A stretch of DNA of 31,221 nt, taken from positions 1 through 31,221 of IMG/VR virus record IMGVR_UViG_3300029319_000208; one strand, given 5' to 3'. The notes beneath the pieces were generated by a model that saw only the letters and a list, made by a program, of their open reading frames with translations, did no database searches and was not told the origin of the DNA. Positions 1 to 6,185 of the stretch are shown here, piece by piece. This stretch comes from a virus. Each line of letters starts with the position of its first letter. Positions within the stretch are counted from its first letter, which is position 1. Made by a program: the position numbers and the translations under genes.

Positions 1-975
1 TGGGGTGTTGAGTATCAAACCATATGTGATGTTATTGATATTGCATTAGCTGATAATGAGCTTACTGATTTGCGTAAAGCAGAACTTAACTTTGTTATCA
101 AGACAGCTAATCAATATTACAATTCTATTACTAATCATAGATACGGTCAGCTTCCATCATATCGTAAGGTACAAAACTATGCAGCTAAACTTAGTCATGT
201 ACTAGATATGTTTCTAGGTAAACCTAAACCAGAAGAAATTCGTAAATCTGCTGCACAACTTAAAGCAGAAGAATCTGAATCTGAACATGATGATACTGAA
301 GAGTCTGAAACACAACCAATAAATAGTGTAAAAGATTTGGAAAAACGTATGCGTAAAGATATGTTGGGAAGAATGAATTACAGTACAGGTAGTGGTGTAG
401 GTTACTGGGGTGACATGGAAATACATGAACCACCATTGACTGTAAACCTACAGGGTAGACTTAAAAATGGTAGAGCCTACAGGCCTGCTGATTACGGTTA
501 CAATCCTAAGTTCATACATAGATGGGCTAGTGACAAGCAGATATTCAAACAAAAACAAAATGTACTTGGTGGTACTATCTTGATAGATGCATCAGGTTCT
601 ATGAGTTTTTCTGGTGAGGATATCCTAGAGATTATGTCACTGTTACCTGCAGTAACTATTGCTATGTACAATGGTTACGGTGGCACTGGTGATTTACGTA
701 TCATTGGTCGTAATGGTATGCGTGTAACAGAAGAATATATTAACAATCATTCTGGCGGTGGTAATGTAGTTGATGGCCCAGCATTGAAATGGTTAACTAC
801 TATGCCAGAACGTAGAATATGGGTGTCAGATATGTACATATTTGGTGCTTCAGGTGATACATCAGGCTTCAATCTTATGAAGGACGTGATGGACACATGC
901 ATCAAAGGTAAGATAATTAATCTAAAAGATATAGAAGAAGTAAAGGAACACGCTATAAAACTTAACGTGTTATAG
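1..975 (+). CDS. VWA (MIDAS) domain protein, 5' partial
   Basis: The reading frame is open from the first base, so the true start lies upstream; a TTG at 70 is only an internal candidate. About 324 codons are visible. The first third is helical and charged, with an acidic linker near 270-320. A von Willebrand A fold follows, with the MIDAS motif DASGSMSFS (Asp codon at 586) and a late metal-loop-like WVSDMYIFG. The expected MIDAS threonine region reads GGGNVVDGPAL, so Asn may replace Thr. Proteins of this type (CobT/ViaA/MoxR-associated VWA) normally work with a MoxR/CobS-like AAA+ ATPase, and such pairs occur in cyanophages. The partner would be expected just left of the window. The VWA fold is clear; the phage role is inferred. 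Confidence 0.82.
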   Translation, partial: WGVEYQTICDVIDIALADNELTDLRKAELNFVIKTANQYYNSITNHRYGQLPSYRKVQNYAAKLSHVLDMFLGKPKPEEIRKSAAQLKAEESESEHDDTEESETQPINSVKDLEKRMRKDMLGRMNYSTGSGVGYWGDMEIHEPPLTVNLQGRLKNGRAYRPADYGYNPKFIHRWASDKQIFKQKQNVLGGTILIDASGSMSFSGEDILEIMSLLPAVTIAMYNGYGGTGDLRIIGRNGMRVTEEYINNHSGGGNVVDGPALKWLTTMPERRIWVSDMYIFGASGDTSGFNLMKDVMDTCIKGKIINLKDIEEVKEHAIKLNVL

Positions 976-1007
976 TAGTAGGTATACATGGCCCATCTGG
1001 CAACAGA

Positions 1008-1193
1008 GCGTGTGTACCTTTCGCACATGTTAAGGACGTGTTCGTAGCAGAATAGAGTGCAAGGAGAACTTGCAACGGGTATTCATATTCGTCAACAATC
1101 GACCTATAGTGAACACTGCTACGCCTACTCGTTATCCGGGAAGCTACCTGTTCTACTGCGCTGTACGCGTTACACGTCTGCACGGCCTGCAGA
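1008..1193 (+). ncRNA. candidate structured RNA in GC-rich non-coding gap
   Basis: The 976-1291 gap has no convincing gene. It is far richer in GC than its surroundings (34 of 60 bases at 1141-1200, against about 20 of 60 in the next gene). It contains nested perfect helices: 1034-1041 with 1172-1179 (one G-U), 1043-1050 with 1116-1123 (8 bp), a hairpin at 1058-1063/1069-1074 with loop GAGAA, and a hairpin at 1177-1182/1188-1193 that competes with the end of the first helix. Two 60-62 codon ORFs start with GTG (1057) or TTG (1070). They have GC-rich codons unlike the neighbours, and I do not recognise either. No tRNA T-loop was found. The strand is assumed from the neighbours. The family is unknown. 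Confidence 0.35.
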
Positions 1194-1291
1194 ACGGAGT
1201 ACGTTTCGCTTGTATCACATCCGCTTCCCTTCTAACTCGTATTAATTTTTAAATACAAGACAAGAATATAAAAAGAAACTAAGATGAAACT

Positions 1292-1525
1292 ATGAAAGAT
1301 ATAGATGAATTGTTAAGTGAAGCAGAAATAGGAAAACAATCTGCTGTATTTAACAGAATTACAGATGAAGCTATGCCTTTCTGGCAAGGTATCGTTGAAC
1401 GTATAGAGACTGGTAAAGCTATAAAGCCATACGTTGTACATAGAATTTTACGTGATGAATTTGATGTACATATAAGTGAATCAGCAATACGTAAACGAAT
1501 CAGGGACATACAGAATGGCAAATAA
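1292..1525 (+). CDS. small helix-turn-helix protein
   Basis: This 77-residue protein has an acidic helical N-terminus. The HTH-like C-terminal half (about 45-73) includes IKPYVVHRILRDEFDVHIS followed by AIRKRIRD, which would be the recognition helix. The ATG at 1292 is the only good start; there is no strong Shine-Dalgarno, only an A-rich leader. It overlaps the phosphoesterase gene by 11 bases, so the two are probably translationally coupled. Small HTH protein plus phosphoesterase pairs are common in phages. A DNA-binding or regulatory role is inferred. A small-terminase-like role cannot be excluded but lacks support. Confidence 0.75.
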   Translation: MKDIDELLSEAEIGKQSAVFNRITDEAMPFWQGIVERIETGKAIKPYVVHRILRDEFDVHISESAIRKRIRDIQNGK

Positions 1526-2582
1526 AAAACCTAAAGACGTAGATAAACTCATAGCAGAAGCTGAAAGTGCTACAATACAAGCATTAAAAGCTGACAATCT
1601 AAAGCTACTTAAACAGCTTGACAAAGCAAAAAACAAAAAAGAAGATATGATTGAAGCTGTATATGAAGCTGTATCTACTAACTTAAGAACTTGGAATAAA
1701 CCTAATATTCCAAAACCTAAATCAATAAAGAAATCAAAAGACGAAGAGATTGCTGTAGCTATATTGTCGGATGTACAGTTAGCTAAAGTAACACCTGAAT
1801 ACAATACTGAGATAGCAGAGAAAAGAGTAATAGAGTATGCACATAAGATAGTAGAATTAACAAATCTACAACGAAACGCGCATCCTGTGCGGAAGTGTGC
1901 TGTACTTGCTGCTGGTGATATCGTAGAAGGAGAACTTATATTTCCTGGTCAAACGCATCTTATAGATGCAAGTCTATATAATCAAGTGACAATAGATGGA
2001 CCTAGAATATTGACAAAGTTCTTTGACATATTACTAGCAAACTTTGATGAGGTAGAAGTAACCTGGGTAATAGGTAACCACGGTTCTCTTGGTGGTAGAG
2101 CAAGGAAAGACTATCATCCAGATTCTAACTCAGATAGAATGCTTGGTAAGATAATGTCAATGGTATATGAATATGAGAAAAGAATATCATTTATAATACC
2201 AGACAGCACAGGTGATAACCATTGGTTTGCAATAGCTAACCTTGGTGAAGACTGTAAGTTTTTTGTATGGCATGGAGATAATATCAGGGGACACTCAGGA
2301 TTCCCATGGTACGGCTTCGGTAAGAAGCTGCTTGGTTGGAAGGCATTAGCATCAAGAGACCTGATGCCTGACTTTGATTACGCTATAGCTGGACACTGGC
2401 ATACGCCCACAACTATGTACGTCAATGACGTAAGAGTCTGGGTAAATGGCAGCACAGAAAGCTATAACACGTATGCATTAGAACAGTTAGCTAGCATGGG
2501 TAGACCATGTCAATGGTTACTGTTCTGTAAACCAGGACATGGAATTACTGCAGAATACCTTGTAAAATTAGATAAAGTATAA
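1515..2582 (+). CDS. calcineurin-like metallophosphoesterase
   Basis: This 355-residue protein starts at the ATG at 1515, which overlaps the HTH gene; a GTG at 1476 would add 13 residues with poor support. Residues 1-60 form a Lys/Glu-rich probable coiled coil. The metallophosphoesterase core follows: SDVQ (D86, with Q88 where DxH is usual), AAGDIVEG (D135), VIGNHG (N188, H189), WHGDN (H253) and AGHWHTP (H294, H296). The family hydrolyses phosphodiester or phosphomonoester bonds with two metal ions; phage members are often called Mre11/SbcD-like nucleases. His-to-Gln in the first motif and GNHG rather than GNHD/E are deviations, so the substrate is uncertain. It precedes the recombination gene, consistent with DNA metabolism. 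Confidence 0.88.
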   Translation: MANKKPKDVDKLIAEAESATIQALKADNLKLLKQLDKAKNKKEDMIEAVYEAVSTNLRTWNKPNIPKPKSIKKSKDEEIAVAILSDVQLAKVTPEYNTEIAEKRVIEYAHKIVELTNLQRNAHPVRKCAVLAAGDIVEGELIFPGQTHLIDASLYNQVTIDGPRILTKFFDILLANFDEVEVTWVIGNHGSLGGRARKDYHPDSNSDRMLGKIMSMVYEYEKRISFIIPDSTGDNHWFAIANLGEDCKFFVWHGDNIRGHSGFPWYGFGKKLLGWKALASRDLMPDFDYAIAGHWHTPTTMYVNDVRVWVNGSTESYNTYALEQLASMGRPCQWLLFCKPGHGITAEYLVKLDKV

Positions 2583-2587
2583 CTATA

Positions 2588-2761
2588 ATGTATAGTATGA
2601 ATGACAGTAGTGTCAAGTCTATGTGGAAGATAAAGGGAATAGAATACGCTGGCATAGGTGACAGACCATATTTCATTCTGACCAATGAAAATGGTGGTGT
2701 AAAGTTAGTGCCTATCGAAAGAGGTATTACTAATCTCAGAGATGTACTAGACTTAAACTAA
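2588..2761 (+). CDS. small unknown protein (57 aa)
   Basis: The ORF begins with an ATG six bases after the phosphoesterase stop and encodes 57 residues. A possible later start is Met4 or Met12. It contains the beta-type stretch YAGIGDRPYFIL followed by VKLVPIERGITNL. It fills almost exactly the gap up to the hairpin before the annealing-protein gene, which supports a real gene. No domain is recognised. Confidence 0.55.
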   Translation: MYSMNDSSVKSMWKIKGIEYAGIGDRPYFILTNENGGVKLVPIERGITNLRDVLDLN

Positions 2762-2769
2762 ATATTAAT

Positions 2770-2802
2770 CTATTTGTTTTTTACCTACGTAAAAACAAAT
2801 AG
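2770..2802 (+). promoter_or_regulatory. hairpin upstream of the annealing-protein gene
   Basis: A perfect 12-bp inverted repeat pairs CTATTTGTTTTT (2770-2781) with AAAAACAAATAG (2791-2802) across a 9-base loop. The stem is AT-rich and is not followed by a T-run, so it does not look like an intrinsic terminator on this strand. It ends just before the AAAGGA ribosome-binding site (2807-2812) and ATG at 2818. It could be an operator, an mRNA-stabilising hairpin or a translational control element. Confidence 0.45.
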
Positions 2803-2817
2803 ATAGAAAGGAATGTT

Positions 2818-3336
2818 ATGACTAATAACGTTGACTTGTTATCCCCTTTTCCAAAGGAGCTTGTAATGAAAGCACCTGCGGGAAAGTTTGGTGATTACGT
2901 ACCACACGCACATTACGTAGAAAGACTACGTGATAGTGGTGTTAAATACTCATGGTCATGTGAACCAGTATATGGCAGAGTAGATGGTATTAAAAGAATC
3001 GTTGGTGCTAAAGGTACTATCACTATTGATGGTATGGGTAGCTTTGATGGATTCGGAGATGTTGATACTTTTAAACTTAACAACGATAAGTTTAATGATG
3101 GTAGCAATCTTAAAGATGCAGAATCAGATGCATTCAAACGTGCATGTATGCGCTTTGGTCTTGGTGTAGAACTCTGGACTGGTAGTAAACAATCAGAAGA
3201 AGATGCTAGGGCAGTTACTGAAGATAAAGTAGAAGTAACTAAAGTAGATATGCGTAAGAAAGAAAACAAACCTACAAAGGATGACATAGCCAAGATGGAA
3301 GCCATCATGGATAGTATTGTAGGTACTGATGGCTAA
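2818..3336 (+). CDS. Rad52/Sak-like single-strand DNA annealing protein
   Basis: This 172-residue protein starts at an ATG after AAAGGA. The core (about 5-125) ends in DAESDAFKRACMRFGLG (100-116), the conserved helix-strand of the Rad52/Sak family, preceded by the beta-sheet part with KGTITIDGMGSFDGFGD. The C-terminal third is charged and flexible, as in other members, where it often contacts SSB. It anneals complementary single strands for recombination-dependent replication and end repair. It overlaps the next gene by 8 bases. Family assignment is by motif; it is the main recombination gene visible here. Confidence 0.85.
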   Translation: MTNNVDLLSPFPKELVMKAPAGKFGDYVPHAHYVERLRDSGVKYSWSCEPVYGRVDGIKRIVGAKGTITIDGMGSFDGFGDVDTFKLNNDKFNDGSNLKDAESDAFKRACMRFGLGVELWTGSKQSEEDARAVTEDKVEVTKVDMRKKENKPTKDDIAKMEAIMDSIVGTDG

Positions 3337-3874
3337 GCAAGATGTGGAGTTTATTGCAAAGACTATAGGTGAAATGCTTGCTGATGTTGATGCAAACAAC
3401 GTACCAAAGATACTTGGCTTAGCTAATAAATACACACAAGTTAGAAACTTTCCTAAGAACAAAGCAGATTGGACAGACAAACAGTTGAATCTGTATTTTA
3501 CCTTTATAGAAAAGGTAGTTGATATGCCTGTAATGTATACGCAGACAGAGTTTAAAGACCTTGATATAATACAAAAGGTACAAGCTGTAATGGGTGATGT
3601 AGTAGATATTACACCATTGCCAGCAGGTTCTAAGACAAAAGGAATTGTGGATAAATTGGATGAAAAAAGAAAATATCGTGATGACCTAAAGTGTCCATAC
3701 TGTGGTGCTATGGTATACGATAACAGACTAAACAAGAAGTCAGATAAAAGTCCTGACTTTGTTTGTGCTACTAATGATGCAGCTATATGCGGTGGACACA
3801 CAGGCAAATGGCGTAAATCATGGTGGTTAGATAACAATGATGTACCTGCAGAATGGGGTATAGATAAAGAATAG
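3329..3874 (+). CDS. zinc-ribbon protein next to annealing protein
   Basis: This 181-residue protein has a helical N-terminal half. It contains a Zn-binding region with C122-x2-C125 (CPYCG) and C146/C154, then a Trp-rich tail WRKSWWL. The DNRLNKKSDKSPDFVC stretch between the Cys pairs resembles that of small phage zinc-ribbon proteins encoded beside recombinases. The start ATG overlaps the annealing-protein gene by 8 bases, so they are co-translated. A nucleic-acid-binding accessory role (SSB-like or loader) is inferred; no enzyme motif is seen. Confidence 0.7.
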   Translation: MAKQDVEFIAKTIGEMLADVDANNVPKILGLANKYTQVRNFPKNKADWTDKQLNLYFTFIEKVVDMPVMYTQTEFKDLDIIQKVQAVMGDVVDITPLPAGSKTKGIVDKLDEKRKYRDDLKCPYCGAMVYDNRLNKKSDKSPDFVCATNDAAICGGHTGKWRKSWWLDNNDVPAEWGIDKE

Positions 3875-3882
3875 GTGGAGAT

Positions 3883-4152
3883 ATGATACCAGAATACTTT
3901 AGGGACAGACCTGTTCCTAGATATATTAGAAGTAAATCCCAGCTACTTGCATGGGTATTCGAAACATTCATGGACCAAGAACCAATTAGTAATTGGGAAA
4001 TGGTACGTGACTTAAATTGTCACAGATTTGGTGGCATAATATTTAATCTAAGAAAACTAGGTTATAAAATTGTTACTGTAAAAGGTAAACAAAGGGGTGC
4101 AGCAATGTACTATTGCACTGAACTGCCTAGTACTACTGCTAACATTAGCTAA
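3883..4152 (+). CDS. winged-helix-like small protein
   Basis: This 89-residue protein has a good GGTGGAG ribosome-binding site eight bases after the previous stop. The centre (about 17-75) reads like a winged helix: helices around LLAWVFETFM and WEMVRDLNCHRFGGIIFNL, then a beta wing KIVTVKGKQRGAAMYYCT. Such domains bind DNA; the phage role is unknown. Its stop overlaps the next ATG (TAATG). Regulatory or replication-accessory functions are both possible. Confidence 0.6.
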   Translation: MIPEYFRDRPVPRYIRSKSQLLAWVFETFMDQEPISNWEMVRDLNCHRFGGIIFNLRKLGYKIVTVKGKQRGAAMYYCTELPSTTANIS

Positions 4153-4595
4153 TGATAGAAGTATTAATCAGTTGTGTGATAACCCCCTTATTATTGACAA
4201 CTGATATGGTAGTTGAGTATCGAGAATGCCAAGATATACGTACTAAATTGGCATATGTTGTGGACTGGCATGATACTGTAAACAACTACTTTGAATCAGA
4301 GGATGACATCCTGCGTGCTTTAGGGATAATCTACTGTGAAAGCAGTGGGAAGCCTACTGCTGTAGGTATTAACTCTAACGGGACAAGGGATGTCGGACTC
4401 TGGCAATTCAACGATGATACATGGGCTTGGTTAATTCCTAAGCTTGGTATAATAAGTGATAGGACTAACCCACAGGTCAGCACGGCTGTTGCGGCCTGGT
4501 TAGTCTATAATGATGGATGGCATCATTGGAACAGTAGTAAACACTGTTGGAAAGGGACAAGCAATAAAATGTTGAGATTAAATTATGACGTATGA
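4152..4595 (+). CDS. lysozyme-like (SLT/Rpf-type) muralytic protein
   Basis: This 147-residue protein has a short hydrophobic N-terminus (about 3-17, ISCVITPLLL) that could be a signal or anchor. A lysozyme-superfamily core follows: ALGIIYCESSGKPTAVG with probable catalytic E63, then DVGLWQFNDDTW (80-91) and AAWLVYNDGWHHW (114-126). This order matches lytic transglycosylase and Rpf-like domains that cleave peptidoglycan. It is small, with no cell-wall-binding domain. It lies in the early-type + strand operon, overlapping both neighbours, away from the holin on the other strand. It could be an endolysin or act in wall remodelling during infection. Confidence 0.72.
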   Translation: MIEVLISCVITPLLLTTDMVVEYRECQDIRTKLAYVVDWHDTVNNYFESEDDILRALGIIYCESSGKPTAVGINSNGTRDVGLWQFNDDTWAWLIPKLGIISDRTNPQVSTAVAAWLVYNDGWHHWNSSKHCWKGTSNKMLRLNYDV

Positions 4596-4740
4596 AAGTC
4601 TATCTCGTAAGTATCGTAAACAAATAAACAAGATATTAAATCTAGTATGTGATTTGTGTGGTGCAGGTTACATGACAGACTTTACATTGGTACATTACTG
4701 TGATGATTGTATTAGAAGATTGGAGATAGAACTTGGTTAA
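4585..4740 (+). CDS. tiny zinc-ribbon protein (51 aa)
   Basis: The ORF starts at an ATG inside the end of the muralytic gene. It encodes 51 residues with two knuckles, CDLC and CDDC, about 16 residues apart (LVCDLCGAGY ... HYCDDCIRRLE). This four-cysteine pattern strongly suggests a Zn-binding ribbon. It fills the gap to the following gene. The role is unknown; nucleic-acid or protein binding is likely. Confidence 0.6.
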   Translation: MTYESLSRKYRKQINKILNLVCDLCGAGYMTDFTLVHYCDDCIRRLEIELG

Positions 4741-4933
4741 CAGAATACAAAACATAGATAAAATAAATATATTTAATAATCCAGAGTTTATGAGAACATG
4801 GGGTAAACAATTTGTAAAGGCATGTGGTAGTACCACAATGAAAGTAAAGCCAGATATGTTACGTTTAAGGTTTCTTATGGATAAATTTGTAAAAGACTAT
4901 AACGAACAGCTTGGTGTATTAGAGGAGGAATAA
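4733..4933 (+). CDS. small unknown protein, TTG start
   Basis: This ORF is 66 codons from a TTG at 4733, with GGAG seven bases upstream and an 8-base overlap with the zinc-ribbon gene. No ATG occurs before codon 20, so TTG is the best start. The protein is helical and basic (FMRTWGKQFVKACGS, then MLRLRFLMDKFVKDYNEQ). No domain is recognised. It is coupled to the next gene through TAATG. Confidence 0.6.
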   Translation: MVNRIQNIDKINIFNNPEFMRTWGKQFVKACGSTTMKVKPDMLRLRFLMDKFVKDYNEQLGVLEEE

Positions 4934-5475
4934 TGAGTAAATTAGCAACACCAGAACAGAAGAATCATGTTACACCACAAACAAGTAAAGACAAGTATAT
5001 AGAGTGGAACAAGCGTATGGAAGATGCTGCAGCTGCATTAGATACGTATGGAGGCAAGAGACTGTTAGGAAGAACTGCTAAAGGGAATGACGTATGGGTA
5101 AAATACAGTATCGATAAAGAAACGTTAACAATGAAAATGGACATAACGCATGACTTAGATAACATAACTACGCTGGCACCACGTAGAACAACAGTGGGTG
5201 CCAATCGGTCATACAAGGGTAATCCTATGAGACCTAAAACAAAAGGTGACCATGGTGAAATAACAGAATCAAGCCTTAGATATCTAAAGCTTCTTAAAGA
5301 TATAGTAGACAGCACTATAATAGGTAAAGTAGATGGAAAGTGTAGTACACAGTTATTCATGTTAGTAAGTAACTTTGTGTACGAAGGTGGTACAACAGTA
5401 GAAGAACCTAGATGGAGAGATATTATGGCTACCTGGGACTTACCTTCAGGTAGTTACCTAACAGTGTATGGATAA
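4933..5475 (+). CDS. unknown early-arm protein (180 aa)
   Basis: Preceded by AGAGGAGG, this ATG overlaps the previous stop. Residues 15-75 are mixed helix/strand (EWNKRMEDAAAALDTYGGKRL, then DVWVKYSID). A Gly/Arg-rich middle (RRTTVGANRSYKGNPMRP, about 95-112) and a helical C-terminus follow. No catalytic motif or known family is recognised. It is the last substantial gene of the rightward arm. Confidence 0.65.
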   Translation: MSKLATPEQKNHVTPQTSKDKYIEWNKRMEDAAAALDTYGGKRLLGRTAKGNDVWVKYSIDKETLTMKMDITHDLDNITTLAPRRTTVGANRSYKGNPMRPKTKGDHGEITESSLRYLKLLKDIVDSTIIGKVDGKCSTQLFMLVSNFVYEGGTTVEEPRWRDIMATWDLPSGSYLTVYG

Positions 5476-5566
5476 AAAAAAAAGTTGTAGGACTTATAAA
5501 AGTAAAAATGGATATACAAAAATCTCAATCTGTAATTGTAAATACGGAAGTAGCGTAAGTCACTAA
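5468..5566 (+). CDS. possible 32-aa Cys-containing peptide
   Basis: A short ORF starts at the ATG overlapping the end of the 180-residue gene. It is basic and has three cysteines (KKKSCRTY, SICNCKYG). There is no convincing ribosome-binding site. The only support is the overlapping arrangement typical of this arm, so it may be chance. Confidence 0.25.
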   Translation: MDKKKSCRTYKSKNGYTKISICNCKYGSSVSH

Positions 5567-5587
5567 AAAATTTTTTAAATAAATTAT

Positions 5588-5604
5588 GTTAGAAAACATC
5601 TAAC
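5588..5604 (-). terminator. weak terminator ending the leftward arm
   Basis: A 6-bp hairpin GTTAGA/TCTAAC with a 5-base loop lies just past the last - strand gene. Read on the - strand it is followed by an AT-rich run ATAATTTATTT, then AAAAAATTTTTT (about 5565-5576). The stem is short, so efficiency is uncertain. The 5476-5613 interval is where the two convergent arms meet. Confidence 0.35.
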
Positions 5605-5613
5605 GACAATACA

Positions 5614-5904
5614 CTAATAACCTAGTTTGTTTAACTTTTTATTTAATTTTGCAGCTTTTCTAAGCTGTGCATCACGTTCAACAATAGCAGAATCTAACGT
5701 ACTATAAGCAGCAGATAGATGTCCAGCTTGTTTAAATGCAGGGTCAGAACCAAAGGCTCCAATTAATTTTTGCATCTCTTTAACTTGTTTTGCTGCACCT
5801 ATGCTTTTACTCATAGCTATATTACGCAACGCAGTATGTTGTTCTTTACGCTTTTTTAATTCTTGCTTACCAAGACCAGCGTATCCTTGTCCTACTTTAT
5901 CCAT
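5614..5904 (-). CDS. small helical unknown protein
   Basis: This 96-residue, Lys- and Ala-rich, largely helical protein (KKRKEQHTALRNIAMSK and KAAKLNKKLNKLG) is probably a coiled coil. It has no Cys and no membrane segment. It is the last gene of the late arm, with its ATG overlapping the holin stop (TAATG). A role in lysis or as a minor virion protein is possible; the family is not recognised. Confidence 0.65.
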   Translation of the reverse strand: MDKVGQGYAGLGKQELKKRKEQHTALRNIAMSKSIGAAKQVKEMQKLIGAFGSDPAFKQAGHLSAAYSTLDSAIVERDAQLRKAAKLNKKLNKLGY

Positions 5905-6185
5905 TACTTTGTAATTTGTTTTTTTGCGTATGTCTTGACAACTGCAAGCGCAGCACCACCACCAGCAAGTGCAGCTAACTGAATAGTTTCAGCTTCTACG
6001 CCTACAAGAGGAGCAACTGTTAAAGCACCAATGAACGCTTCAATGAAGGTCCAGGCAGTTCTTTCAAGCATATCTTTGAGGTCTTCACTCATTTTATAAC
6101 TCCATGCTTCGTTCCAAGGGGTCCACGCCACATCTTTCTTAAATGTACCATCGGAGTTTCTTTTTCTTTTAAACTTATCAAACAT
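5904..6185 (-). CDS. holin, r1t-like
   Basis: This 93-residue protein has a charged N-terminus (KFKRKRN), then ERTAWTFIEAFIGALTVAP (first membrane segment, about 44-61) and a second Ala/Gly-rich one (about 67-84, QLAALAGGGAALAVVKTY), ending in Lys residues. The ERTAWTFIEAF...AALAVVK pattern and length match r1t-type phage holins common in Gram-positive and actinobacterial phages. It would form membrane lesions that release or activate the endolysin. It lies downstream of the DUF5675 gene in a late lysis-type block. Confidence 0.75.
   Translation of the reverse strand: MFDKFKRKRNSDGTFKKDVAWTPWNEAWSYKMSEDLKDMLERTAWTFIEAFIGALTVAPLVGVEAETIQLAALAGGGAALAVVKTYAKKQITK

Noticed and set aside
1034-1060. 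tRNA near GTTCGTAGC
   Set aside because: The T-loop would have T in place of the invariant A, and no acceptor or anticodon stems fit.
1476-1514. GTG start for the phosphoesterase at 1476
   Set aside because: It lies deep in the HTH gene without a ribosome-binding site; the ATG at 1515 gives the usual short overlap.
3564-3572. TGATATAAT on the + strand as a promoter
   Set aside because: It lies inside the zinc-ribbon gene as ordinary codons (Asp-Ile-Ile), with no gene start nearby and no -35.
3193-3837. 214-codon ORF on the - strand
   Set aside because: It is fully antisense to the annealing-protein and zinc-ribbon genes, which have clear motifs and ribosome-binding sites; composition is low-complexity Ser/Leu/Phe typical of a shadow frame.
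4965-5360. 131-codon ORF on the - strand
   Set aside because: Antisense to the 180-residue gene, which has AGAGGAGG and coupled start; no recognisable protein features.
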